Below, one piece after another: positions 1 through 8,906 of a stretch of 15,412 bases of DNA. This DNA is from JBBRRP01 sp964609655 (lineage in GTDB: Bacteria; Myxococcota_A; Polyangia; Polyangiales; Polyangiaceae): NCBI GenBank assembly GCA_964609655.1, contig CAZSUA010000113.1, positions 1 to 15,412 on the forward strand, written 5' to 3'. The position numbers and the translations under genes are program-made. The number at the start of each line of letters is the position of its first letter. Within the stretch, counting starts at the first letter, position 1. The notes below the pieces were generated by a model. It did not search any database. It was not told where the DNA came from and worked only from the letters and a program-made list of their open reading frames with translations.

Positions 1-2416
1 CTCCGGTCGAGCGCGCTCGCAAGTGCTCGGATACGGCATGTTTGGGCGCCTGTTGCGTGATCGCTTTGAGATCACGGAGGGCATGGACCCAGAACAGATC
101 CGCAGTGAGATGCGAACCCGGGTCGCAGAGGTGCTCGAGGACCGAAAAGTGGGGGATGTTTGTTTCTTGCTGGCCCAATTGATGGGCGTTGAGTTTGAGG
201 AGAGTCCCCTCACGCGGGCGATAGCCGATGATCCGGCCCAAGCCCGATTTTTACGGCGCGCGGTGGTGCGTAGCTTCCTCGAAAAAGATGCGCAGCTTTC
301 GCCAATCTGCCTGCTCTTTGAAGACATCCACCATACGGATGATGATTCTGCCGAACTCTTGCTGTATCTGCTCGAGAACCTGCGGGGTGGAATCTTGTTG
401 CTGTGCACGGCTCGCCCGGAACTGCTCACTCGCTACCCGAATTGGTCACAATACGGCGGCTCACGCCATCAGCTCCTGGAGTTAACGCCTCTCGGCCAGG
501 ATGAGAGTGTCGAGCTCATTAGCCAGCTCTTGAGCCCCTGTGCCGACGGACCACCAGACGCACTGATTGAAGCCAGCGTCGGGGTAGCCGGCGGAAATCC
601 TGGCCTGCTTCGCGGCATGGTGAATATTTTTCATGATTCAGGGGTGCTGCAGCGAGCCGAAGATGGCGCGAGCGGCTGGGTGGTCAATTTGGATAAGCTT
701 GCTAGCGTGCGCATGCCGCTCACGGTGGATGATGCGGTGGCGTTGCGCGTTTCTGCGATGTCTGCACTCGACCGGCGAGTCTTGGAGCATGCCGCTGCCA
801 TGGGCGGTGTGTTCTGGCTGGGGGGGTTGGTGACCCTGGAGCGAATGGAGCGTGCGACGCCGGCATTCTGGCAAGCTGACGATCGGCGCGACACGCTCGC
901 GATTGCTAGAGCGCTCGACGACCTCGTGCGCCGCGATTACGTACTAAAGCTGCAGGATTCTGCGTTTTTGGGCGATATCGAATACGTCTTCAAGCACAAC
1001 CTTGAGCGCCAGAAGATTGCCACGCTGACGACCGCTTCGGCGAGCCAAAAGTTCCATCAAACGATTGCTGATTGGTTGGCACAGAAACCCCAAGTCAAGA
1101 CGCAGGAGAGCTATTGCGCCATGCTCGCGCAGCACCTGGAACAGTCCGGCTCCTTCACTCGCGCCGGCTTAGCTTACCTCGACGCGGGGGACTTGGCGCG
1201 CGGCCACTATGCTGCACGGAAAGCTGATGAGTATTATTCCAAGGGCCTTTCACTCCTCGGTGCGGACGATTGTCTACGCCGCATCGACGGCCTCCACAAT
1301 CACGGTGACATGTTGCGCGTGCTCGGCAAAACGGATGAAGCCCTGGCGGCTTTCCGGGAGATGCTAAAGCTCGCTTACCAGTTTGCGCTGTTACCCAAAG
1401 GCGGCGCTGCCCACAATCGTATCGGGCGCTTGTGCCGTGATACCGGAGCGCTCGCCGACGCCCGCGAGCACTTGGACACAGGTCTCAAGCTGTTCGAAGC
1501 TGCGGAAGATAAGCGAGGTGTCGCCTCTAGCCATGACGACATCGGCATGTTGTTGTGGGTGCGCGGGGACTACACCGCCGCGCTCAAACACATGAAAACC
1601 GCGCTGGATATGCGCAAAGAAATTGGGGATCGGCGTTCGATTGCTCTCAGCCTGAACAATATTGGCTTGGTCTGGATGGAGCACGGCGAAGCCCGAAAGG
1701 CTGCCGAGGCTCTGGAAGCAGCCCTCCAAATCCGGCGTGAGGTTGGGGATCCATTGGGAGTTGTGGAGAGCTTGAATAACCTCGGGCGTCTCGCGCACGA
1801 TCAGGCTGATCACGAAAGGGCGCTCGTGCTGTTCAATCAGGCGTACCAGGCCGCGCAAGATATTGGCGAGCACAACCGCATCGCCGGCGTGCTCACACGT
1901 ATCGGCGAAACCCATCACCGCCTTGGCAATCCCAAGGAAGCCCTGCGCTTTCTGACGCAAGCCGAAGAGCTGTGCGACGAACTCGGGGATCGTTTGCACC
2001 TCGCGGAAGCCAAACGCGGGTTGGCCAAAACCTATCTGCAGCAAAAAGAGCTCCTAAAAGCCCGCCACGCCATCAAGCACGCGGTGGATCTCTTCGGTCA
2101 ACTCCGCAGCAAAGTTCGCCTGGCAGCGGCGCTTCGCACACTCGGAGAGGTCACCGGAGCTGGCGCTTGGGGCGAGGGGCACGAGGCCAAAGCGGTGGAT
2201 TATTTTATGCGCTCGATCGCGATCGCCAAAGAAATCGGCAATGAACTCGAAGTTGCCAAAAGTTATACGGCCTTTGTTCAATACGTCGCTCAGTCCTCGC
2301 ACTACCAACAGAACGATGCGATTCTCCGAGAAGCCACCAAGCTCAAAGAGATGGCGAGCGAGATTTTTGAACGCCACAGCAACAAGAGCGAGCTGGCCGT
2401 TGCAAATGCCAAATAG
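1..2416 (+). CDS. AAA-type ATPase/TPR signalling protein, 5'-truncated by window edge
   Basis: The reading frame is open back to the first bases of the window, so the GTG at 23 is probably internal and the true N-terminus lies upstream. Counting from that GTG, residues 94-104 (ICLLFEDIHHT) look like the Walker B segment of the large STAND/AAA ATPase modules found in bacterial kinase- or cyclase-linked regulators, followed by the sensor-like stretch LLLCTARPELL at about 124-134. A helical linker follows, then roughly residues 375-740 hold tandem TPR units of the TPR_12 type (repeated A-L-x-I-R-R-E-x-G-D, NNLGR, RIGETHHRLG patterns). Walker A is not visible and must be upstream. In myxobacteria this ATPase-TPR arrangement often follows an N-terminal Ser/Thr kinase domain; that domain here is inference only. 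The likely role is intracellular signalling or protein scaffolding. dut follows 9 bases after the stop, suggesting co-transcription. Confidence 0.8.
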   Translation, partial: SGRARSQVLGYGMFGRLLRDRFEITEGMDPEQIRSEMRTRVAEVLEDRKVGDVCFLLAQLMGVEFEESPLTRAIADDPAQARFLRRAVVRSFLEKDAQLSPICLLFEDIHHTDDDSAELLLYLLENLRGGILLLCTARPELLTRYPNWSQYGGSRHQLLELTPLGQDESVELISQLLSPCADGPPDALIEASVGVAGGNPGLLRGMVNIFHDSGVLQRAEDGASGWVVNLDKLASVRMPLTVDDAVALRVSAMSALDRRVLEHAAAMGGVFWLGGLVTLERMERATPAFWQADDRRDTLAIARALDDLVRRDYVLKLQDSAFLGDIEYVFKHNLERQKIATLTTASASQKFHQTIADWLAQKPQVKTQESYCAMLAQHLEQSGSFTRAGLAYLDAGDLARGHYAARKADEYYSKGLSLLGADDCLRRIDGLHNHGDMLRVLGKTDEALAAFREMLKLAYQFALLPKGGAAHNRIGRLCRDTGALADAREHLDTGLKLFEAAEDKRGVASSHDDIGMLLWVRGDYTAALKHMKTALDMRKEIGDRRSIALSLNNIGLVWMEHGEARKAAEALEAALQIRREVGDPLGVVESLNNLGRLAHDQADHERALVLFNQAYQAAQDIGEHNRIAGVLTRIGETHHRLGNPKEALRFLTQAEELCDELGDRLHLAEAKRGLAKTYLQQKELLKARHAIKHAVDLFGQLRSKVRLAAALRTLGEVTGAGAWGEGHEAKAVDYFMRSIAIAKEIGNELEVAKSYTAFVQYVAQSSHYQQNDAILREATKLKEMASEIFERHSNKSELAVANAK

Positions 2417-2425
2417 GGAGCAAAG

Positions 2426-2865
<440 letters not shown>

Positions 2866-2869
<4 letters not shown>

Positions 2870-4311
2870 TTTTCCCCGCGGACGATCCCATAGCCGCGGA
2901 TCTTCTTGTGCAGATTCGTGCGTTCAACGCCGAGGAGCGCCGACGCTTTCGAGATATTCCACTCCAATTCTTGGAGCGTTTTAACGATATATTGGCGCTC
3001 TGCCGCGTCGCGATATTCGCGCAAAGTGAGGCGCTCGTCGGCAAGATCGGTGTCGGGCAAACGACTCCGGGGTGAACTTTCGGCCTCGTCGTCGTCGAAC
3101 GGGCTGGCATGCGGATCTTCAGGCAGATCCGCCACGGTGATGCGGGCTTCAGACAAGATGGCCGCCCGTTCCACCACATTCTTGAGTTCGCGGACATTCC
3201 CAGGCCAGGAGCGCCGGGCCAAAACCTCAAACACCGCCTCGTCTATAGCCTTCGGCGGTATGCCGTTTTCGCGGCAAAATGCCGACACAAATGCCTCGGC
3301 CAAAGCTCGGATATCCTGGGGACGTTCGCGTAGGGCGGGCACGGCGAGCGGAAACACGTTCAAACGAAAGTAGAGATCTTCGCGGAAACGCCCCGCGACC
3401 ACGAGCTTCTCCAGATCGCGATTGGTAGCGGCCAACACGCGCACATCCACGTGAATCACGTGTTCGGAGCCCACTCGCACCACTTCGCCATTTTGAAGCG
3501 CGCGGAGCAGCTTGGCTTGAGCCGAGAGATCCATATCCCCGATTTCATCTAAAAAGAGCGTGCCGCCGTGCGCCTGTTCAAAAACCCCTCGCGTGCGATT
3601 TTGGGCTCCGGTGAACGCGCCCTTTTCGTGCCCGAACAGTGCACTTTCGATCAGCTCTCGCGGAATCGCGGCACAATTGACCTTCACAAACGACGCCTCA
3701 CTGCGCGGACTCAGCCGATGCACCGCGCGACTGATCAGCTCCTTGCCCGTGCCACTTTCTCCGACAATCAGGACCGTAGCCTTGGTGGGAGCCACCTTAT
3801 CGATATCTTGAAAGAGCTTCTGGAGCGGCGCACTCGTGCCGATCATTTCGTAGCGTGCTCCCATTTCGGCACGCATTTCGGCCACCGTGCGGCTCAGCTG
3901 AGCGGCACGCAAACTATTCATGACGCTTACCAGAATGCGATCACGATTGAGCGGCTTCTCGAAGAAGTCCGTCGCGCCGAGCTTGATGGCATGCACGGCA
4001 TCATGAACGGTGGCGTGACCGCTGATCACAATGACGGGTAAATCGCGGGTCGCTTCGTCAGCGCGAATTCGAGCCAATGCATCTAAACCGGACATTCCCG
4101 GCAGCTTGAGATCAATGATGGCTAGGTCGACGGGCTCGGCAGGGCTCGCGATGATTTCCAGCGCTTGCTCCGCATTTTCAGCCTCTAGGCAGCGGTAGCC
4201 TTCTCCAGTTAACACCATCCCCAAGGTCCGACGGATGTTCTTCTCATCGTCGACCACCAGCACCGTGGGTGCCACAAGCGAGAGTTGATTGCCGGAGGCC
4301 GTGGGGGTCAT
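2866..4311 (-). CDS. NtrC-family sigma-54-dependent response regulator
   Basis: Two-component response regulator that activates sigma-54 promoters. Numbering from the ATG at 4311 (481 residues): receiver domain about 16-130 with acidic pair D21/D22, phospho-acceptor D67, S97 and K119; AAA+ central domain with Walker A GESGTGKE (184-191), the sigma-54 contact loop GAFTGA (231-236) and Walker B TLFLDE (251-256); C-terminal Fis-type helix-turn-helix (NISKASALLGVERTNLHKKI). The receiver and HTH resemble the NtrX-like branch, but the family member cannot be named from sequence alone. A GTG at 4344 would extend the protein by 11 residues but overlaps the upstream gene; the ATG at 4311 sits 10 bases after the bamD-like stop and is preferred, although neither has a strong Shine-Dalgarno. 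No sensor kinase gene is present in the window, so its input is unknown. Being co-directional with bamD suggests co-transcription. Confidence 0.93.
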
Positions 4312-4321
4312 GTGGGCTGGG

Positions 4322-5137
4322 CTAAGGCGCGTGGGGAGGGGCACCGCTCGGAGCCGAGCCTTTGCCGATTTGGGTTAAAAAATGCTGAGCCGGGATCACA
4401 AACGCGCTCTCGGGGAATTCGGCGATCACCTTGTGCAGGAGTGAGCGAGCTTCTTCTGGCTTCTTCATCTTCAAGTAGATTTCCGCCAAAAGAACGTAGG
4501 CTTCCGGCTCGAGCCCGGCGCCCTTTTGGCTCGAAAGAGCGAACTTAACGCGTGCAGCCGCGGCTTCGAAGTGGTCATCCGTCAGATGAAATCGCGCCAC
4601 GTACAGTTCGTGGCGAGCTAGTACCCCGCCCGTCACTTCCACCATGTAGCGGAGTTCGGGGAGCCATTTGGAAGTCGGGAAATCGGCTAGATGCGCCAGA
4701 ATCGCGTTGTTGGCGTCCCGAACCTGCGCCAAATCACGTTCCTCAAGCGGTGGGAGCAAGGCGCTGTCGCCAGTCGACAAAAACAGCGATTTTGCAGCCC
4801 GAAATCGCGCATAGGCAACTTCTGGATCATTCGGGTGATCGTGGGAAAAGCTCTTGTAGGAGGTGCTCGCCTCCAAATATTTTTGCTGTTCGAATTCGGC
4901 GTCAGCGATGCGCAGCGCTGCTAGCCGACCCCAGCGACTGTTGGCGTAGCGGCGCTCGACCTCTTCCATCTGAGGCACCAAGCGCTCCCAGTCGTGGTCA
5001 AAATAGTCCTCCATGGCTGTGTCGTAGGCACGCTTAGAATTCTCGCGATATTCCGCGGCGGTCTCAGGGCGTTCGGAGGTTGCCGCGCAAGCCACCGGCA
5101 AAAAGAACAGGGAAGTAACAAGCCAATAGCGCCGCAT
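4322..5137 (-). CDS. bamD: BamD-like outer membrane assembly lipoprotein
   Basis: Predicted TPR lipoprotein of the BAM complex, which folds and inserts beta-barrel proteins into the outer membrane. Starting at the ATG at 5137 gives 271 residues (E. coli BamD is about 245). The N-terminus is a lipoprotein signal: MRRYW, a hydrophobic stretch, then LPVAC with the lipidated Cys at 17; Pro at -3 is atypical for a lipobox, and +2 is Ala, compatible with outer-membrane sorting. TPR-type helices follow, with the strongly BamD-like segment LARHELYVARFHL and EAYVLLAEIYLKMKKPEEA near the C-terminus. The start is chosen because AGAGAGG (minus strand, 5143-5149) lies 5 bases upstream; the longer frame back to 5206 lacks such a site and would bury the signal peptide. 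The response-regulator gene follows 10 bases later; greA is divergent. Confidence 0.85.
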   Translation of the reverse strand: MRRYWLVTSLFFLPVACAATSERPETAAEYRENSKRAYDTAMEDYFDHDWERLVPQMEEVERRYANSRWGRLAALRIADAEFEQQKYLEASTSYKSFSHDHPNDPEVAYARFRAAKSLFLSTGDSALLPPLEERDLAQVRDANNAILAHLADFPTSKWLPELRYMVEVTGGVLARHELYVARFHLTDDHFEAAAARVKFALSSQKGAGLEPEAYVLLAEIYLKMKKPEEARSLLHKVIAEFPESAFVIPAQHFLTQIGKGSAPSGAPPHAP

Positions 5138-5142
5138 TCGAG

Positions 5143-5149
5143 CCTCTCT
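5143..5149 (-). promoter_or_regulatory. Ribosome-binding site for bamD-like gene
   Basis: On the minus strand this reads AGAGAGG, with 5 bases to the ATG at 5137. It decides the start: it places the lipoprotein signal peptide at the very N-terminus rather than 23 residues in. Confidence 0.7.
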
Positions 5150-5223
5150 GCCTATCGAATCTGCGAAGGCGGTGCAAGGGCCCCCTCCCATGCCAGGCCC
5201 CAGCACCGAAGGGAAAGCACGGA

Positions 5224-5261
5224 GTGGGCTTGATTAGGCCCACGACTCAGGTATTGAGTCG
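5224..5261 (+). promoter_or_regulatory. Two adjacent inverted repeats in the greA leader
   Basis: Repeat 1 is GTGGGC (5224-5229), an 8-base loop, and GCCCAC (5238-5243). Repeat 2 is CGACTCA (5243-5249), a 5-base loop, and TGAGTCG (5255-5261). They share base 5243 and end 4 bases before the greA ATG at 5266, so either an RNA structure restricting ribosome access or a protein operator is possible. A poor -35/-10-like pair (TTGATT 5230-5235; TATTGA 5252-5257) lies inside them but is too weak to call as a promoter. The rest of the divergent bamD/greA gap (5138-5223) showed no confident promoter or terminator. The pairing is seen directly; the function is inferred. Confidence 0.45.
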
Positions 5262-5265
5262 CCCC

Positions 5266-5742
5266 ATGGCAGTGGACACCGTCCCGATGACACCCCGAGG
5301 GGCTCAAAAACTCAAGGAAGAGCTCCATCGGCTCAAAGAAGAACGCCCCAAGATCTCAAAGGAGATCGGCGTTGCCCGGGAGCACGGCGATATCAAGGAA
5401 AATGCCGAATATCACGCGGCAAAAGAGCGCCAAGGCATGGTGGAGGCGCGAATCAAGGATATCGAAGACAAGCTGGGTCGAGCTGAGATCATTGACCCGA
5501 CGACGTTGATGGGAGCCAAGGTTAAGTTTGGGGCGACCGTCTGCCTGCTTAACATTGCGACTGAAGAAGAGGTTACCTACCAGATCATCGGAGCCGAAGA
5601 GGCCAATATCGATGAAGGCACGATCTCGATTTCAGCACCGCTCGCCCGCGCCATGATCAGTCGAGAAGTTGGTGACGAGATTTCGGTAACGCTCCCCGGC
5701 GGCAAGCGCACCTACGAAATTGTGAGCATCGAGTACAAGTAG
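5266..5742 (+). CDS. greA: Transcription elongation factor GreA
   Basis: Rescues backtracked RNA polymerase by stimulating cleavage of the nascent transcript through the secondary channel. The ATG at 5266 gives 158 residues, the same as E. coli GreA, and aligns with its N-terminus (VPMTPRGAQKLKEEL versus E. coli IPMTLRGAEKLREEL). The N-terminal coiled coil carries the acidic tip loop in REHGDIKENAEYHAAKERQG, with the conserved Asp and Glu that act in transcript cleavage; the C-terminal FKBP-like domain ends in GGKRTYEIVSIEYK. An in-frame GTG at 5224 would add 14 residues but lies in the leader hairpin and is less likely. No strong Shine-Dalgarno is visible before 5266. The next gene starts 2 bases after the stop, so the two are probably co-transcribed. 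Confidence 0.95.
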   Translation: MAVDTVPMTPRGAQKLKEELHRLKEERPKISKEIGVAREHGDIKENAEYHAAKERQGMVEARIKDIEDKLGRAEIIDPTTLMGAKVKFGATVCLLNIATEEEVTYQIIGAEEANIDEGTISISAPLARAMISREVGDEISVTLPGGKRTYEIVSIEYK

Positions 5743-5744
5743 CC

Positions 5745-8700
5745 GTGAGCTCTGCCGGTGCTGGGGTTCGGCGGGCAATGCTCGCTGTGTTCTGGGCATG
5801 GGGGTTGAGTCTTTTCGAGCTCTTAGTAGTACTTGGGCTCAACCGGGCACGCCTCACGGGATTCTGGGAGGTTCAATCCGGAGTACTGTTGCTGCTTCCA
5901 ACACTCTGGCTCGCCGCTTCGGCGGTGGGCTTGCTGGGCGCCGCGTTCTGGGCACTCGTCACTCACGACCAACGACACACCCAAAGACTGGCGGCCCTCG
6001 GCCTGGGCGTTTTGATTGCCGGCTTTGCGTGGGGCGTTGGAGGTGGGCGCCATCTGGAAAACATCGCGTTGCGTGGCGGGTTCGCCGCGCTGATTGGACT
6101 AGGTGCGGCGCTGCCGGTCTGGTGGTTGGGTCCACGCCTGAATCGGGCGCGCCGGCTAGGTTCAAGGGCGCTTCAGGTTTCACTGGTGCTGTGCGCCATT
6201 CTGCTAGAAGTCGTTAACCAGCTTTGGTTGGTGAGGCTCTACCCAGCGTTTCACCTGTGCCTCAGCACGTTGGCCTTTCTGTTGATCGCAGGCGTGCCTT
6301 TTCTGGGCAAATTCGAAGCTTCCCAACGGCGTTCCCGAGCAGGGGTAGCGGTCCTGCTGGTTATCCTGGGCTGCGCCTTGGCTCTGAAGCCGAGCGCGGA
6401 ACGCTTGAGCCATTTCGATAATTTCCGGCTGACACTGTTTGAATCGGCGCCGTCAGTGCGCCACGCAGTGAGTCTTGCAAGCCTGTTAGCACCGCCCCCG
6501 GCGCTTGAAGCCTGTTCACCCACCGCGGCCTGCTCTTTGCCCGAGGTGGGTCGGGCGACAGATACAGCGTTGGACTTACGCGGCCGAAGTCTGCTCTTGG
6601 TCAGTGTGGACGCGCTTCGTGCCGACCATGTGGGCGCCTACGGCTACCCACGCCCCACCACTCCGAACATCGATGAGCTCGCTCGCACTGGAACGGTGTT
6701 TGACTACGCGTACTGCCCAACACCCCACACCAGTTACTCGGTGACTTCCCTCATGACGGGGAAATACATGCGGCCCTTGTTGCTCCAAGGAAGCGGTGGG
6801 GACTCCGCAACCTGGGCCGAAATCTTTCGCACCTATGGCTACAAGACAGCCGCATTCTACCCGCCTGCTATTTTCTTCATTGATGGCGCACGATTTTCAG
6901 GCTTTCAGCAAAAAGCGCTCGGGTTTGAGTATCGTAAGGAGGAATTCGCGGAAGGCGATAAGCGAGTGGGGCAGGTGAGCGATTATCTCAAGCACCTGGA
7001 GCCCACAGCGCCCGTGTTCGTCTGGGTTCATCTCTTCGGACCTCACGAGCCCTATGAAGCTCACCCGGAGCACCCTTTCGGTGAACGGGATCTTGACCGC
7101 TACGACTCTGAAATCGCCGCCGCGGACGCCACGATCGGAAAACTCGTTCAGCTCATGCGTGGGCGCGACCCCAACACGCTTGTGGTTGTTACGGCTGACC
7201 ACGGCGAGGAATTCGGAGAGCACGGCGGCCGCTACCACGGAACGAGCGTTTACGAAGAGCAGGTGCGCGTTCCGTTGGTTGTGCAAATACCTGAGCATCC
7301 GCGCGCGCTGAACTCTGCAAAAATCTCCGCCCCCGTCCAAACCATCGATCTTTTACCCACATTCTTGGACCTTCAGCGCATTCCCGTGGCCCCGCGCATC
7401 CGAGGGCGCAGCTTCGCAAGCCTGCTTTCGGGACCAACAACCCCATCTGACGCAGGCCTTGCCCTGGTTGAAACCGACGAACAAACCCTGTTGGCCGAAG
7501 GCACGCTTCGGCTGATTTGTGCGCGCCGCGTGGGCGCCTGCGCGCTTTACGATCTGAGGACAGACAGCGCACAGCTTCACGACATCTCTCGAAACGAGAC
7601 CCAGCGCTTCACTGCCATGCGCTCCCGGCTAGCGGCACTCGCTGAATCTCACGGAAAATTCGAACAACAAGGGCTGCACGCCGAAGGGAAAGGCTGGCCT
7701 GCGCCGATCCTGCGCGCCATGGCAGGCGACGGCGATGTCGCACTCGATCTGGCCGCACTTCTGGACGATGCGGATTCGGGGATCCGCGCGAAAGCGGCTG
7801 AAGAGCTGTTTGGTTTGCGCCGCGTGGAAACAGCACCGGCGCTCCGCTTGGCGCTGCGCCGGGATGAGAACGAAAGCGTGAAAAGGTGGGCTGCCGTGGC
7901 GCTGACTCGCCTCGGGGAAGGGGCACCGCTCACCTTCGAACTCCTCCAAGATCGGGACCCTCAATGGCGCCGCGTGAGCGCGCTCGCGCTGGCAGAGGAT
8001 GGAAATCCTGCGGGCCAGGCCGAGCTGATCGCCTGGTGGTTAGATTCGGAGTCGCGTGATTTTGAGCGCTCGCGTCTGATACTGAAGGCTCTGGCGCGGG
8101 TACGAGCGAAAGATGCGGTGTATCCGTTGACCCGTTCGCTTGGGGACGTGCGCCTTCGAGCTGAGATTGCGCGGACGCTGACGTCAATCGGGGATAAGGC
8201 CGCGGTGGGACCGCTCCTCGCTGCTTTCGCAGAAGAACGCTACCAGAATACCCGGGTCGCGCTCGGGGAAGCCTTGGTCGCGTTGGACACAGGACCGGGT
8301 GTGGCGGCGCCACTGGTTCGTTTTCTTGGCGTGCCAGACCCGCTCCCGAACGGGCTTTGGATCGGCACACGGAGCCGAGCGCTGGAGTATATCGGTGGGC
8401 CCACGCGACGCGATCTGGACCGGCTGCGCACCCAGAGCCCACTCGGTGTGGCTGTGCACGTGACCATCCCGAGCGGCGGAAACGGCCACGGGGTCCGCGT
8501 TGTAATCCGCGCGCGGGCACGGGAAGGTCAGGGCTGGGTGAGGGTGAGTTCGGGCAAAAATACCTTCAGCTATAACAGTAAAGGTAAGCTCGTAAGTTCG
8601 CGTAATCTGCCAACTCTTGATAACAACACAACTATCGAACTCCCTGTCCCTCGCGGCTCAGACTTCGTGCAAGTCCACGGCAACCTGAAAGCCGATTCTG

Positions 8701-8843
8701 GAGCCGCACCGGGCCAGAGCACCGTCTTCATCGTGGTTACGGCCGCAGGTGTCGAGCTGGATGCACTCGCCTTCGTTCCCCTGAGCGATGAGCTTCCGCC
8801 GCCTGCGCCTCGCCCCTGGAGCGCAGCAGGTGTGCCTGAATGA
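5745..8843 (+). CDS. Membrane sulfatase/alkaline-phosphatase-superfamily protein with HEAT repeats
   Basis: A 1032-residue protein starting at GTG 5745 (alternative ATG at 5778 removes 11 residues). About residues 11-215 are strongly hydrophobic, with an estimated six to seven membrane segments. About 283-570 form a sulfatase-type catalytic domain: metal ligand D289 in VSVDALRADHVGAYGYPRPT, a candidate nucleophile T329 in TPHTSYSVTSLMTG, D485/H486 in TADHGEEFGEHGG, and H498 in YHGTSVYEEQVRVPLVV. The Cys-x-Pro-x-Arg formylglycine motif is absent, so a true sulfatase is unlikely; a phosphatase or phospho-group transferase like LtaS/EptA (Thr nucleophile) fits better, substrate unknown. About 660-865 resemble HEAT/PBS-lyase repeats and 866-1032 is a probable beta-rich tail. 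The catalytic part probably faces the periplasm and acts on envelope material. It lies 2 bases after greA. Confidence 0.8.
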   Translation: MSSAGAGVRRAMLAVFWAWGLSLFELLVVLGLNRARLTGFWEVQSGVLLLLPTLWLAASAVGLLGAAFWALVTHDQRHTQRLAALGLGVLIAGFAWGVGGGRHLENIALRGGFAALIGLGAALPVWWLGPRLNRARRLGSRALQVSLVLCAILLEVVNQLWLVRLYPAFHLCLSTLAFLLIAGVPFLGKFEASQRRSRAGVAVLLVILGCALALKPSAERLSHFDNFRLTLFESAPSVRHAVSLASLLAPPPALEACSPTAACSLPEVGRATDTALDLRGRSLLLVSVDALRADHVGAYGYPRPTTPNIDELARTGTVFDYAYCPTPHTSYSVTSLMTGKYMRPLLLQGSGGDSATWAEIFRTYGYKTAAFYPPAIFFIDGARFSGFQQKALGFEYRKEEFAEGDKRVGQVSDYLKHLEPTAPVFVWVHLFGPHEPYEAHPEHPFGERDLDRYDSEIAAADATIGKLVQLMRGRDPNTLVVVTADHGEEFGEHGGRYHGTSVYEEQVRVPLVVQIPEHPRALNSAKISAPVQTIDLLPTFLDLQRIPVAPRIRGRSFASLLSGPTTPSDAGLALVETDEQTLLAEGTLRLICARRVGACALYDLRTDSAQLHDISRNETQRFTAMRSRLAALAESHGKFEQQGLHAEGKGWPAPILRAMAGDGDVALDLAALLDDADSGIRAKAAEELFGLRRVETAPALRLALRRDENESVKRWAAVALTRLGEGAPLTFELLQDRDPQWRRVSALALAEDGNPAGQAELIAWWLDSESRDFERSRLILKALARVRAKDAVYPLTRSLGDVRLRAEIARTLTSIGDKAAVGPLLAAFAEERYQNTRVALGEALVALDTGPGVAAPLVRFLGVPDPLPNGLWIGTRSRALEYIGGPTRRDLDRLRTQSPLGVAVHVTIPSGGNGHGVRVVIRARAREGQGWVRVSSGKNTFSYNSKGKLVSSRNLPTLDNNTTIELPVPRGSDFVQVHGNLKADSGAAPGQSTVFIVVTAAGVELDALAFVPLSDELPPPAPRPWSAAGVPE

Positions 8844-8896
8844 CGCCGCACGAGAACTGCAGATCAGGTGCTAGGCAAGGGGGCTCTCGGTGGTAT

Positions 8897-8901
8897 AGAG
8901 G
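8897..8901 (+). promoter_or_regulatory. Ribosome-binding site for the YfgM-like gene
   Basis: AGAGG with 5 bases to a GTG at 8907. The upstream in-frame GTG at 8868 has no comparable site, so this favours the 8907 start. Confidence 0.6.
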
Positions 8902-8906
8902 CGCCC

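Noticed and set aside
1391..2044. Long minus-strand open frame of 217 codons inside the ATPase/TPR gene
   Set aside because: It is fully antisense to well-formed TPR repeats and resembles no protein I know; it is a shadow of high-GC codon use.
5179..5198. Sigma-54-like -24/-12 element on the minus strand upstream of bamD (TGGCAT then GGGC)
   Set aside because: The GG-to-GC spacing is 11 instead of 10 and the -12 part is not TTGC. No other convincing element was found in the intergenic regions.
6720..6745. C324-P-T-P as a formylglycine sulfatase motif
   Set aside because: It does not fit Cys-x-Pro-x-Arg, and the conserved TSxMTG context places T329, not C324, at the nucleophile position.
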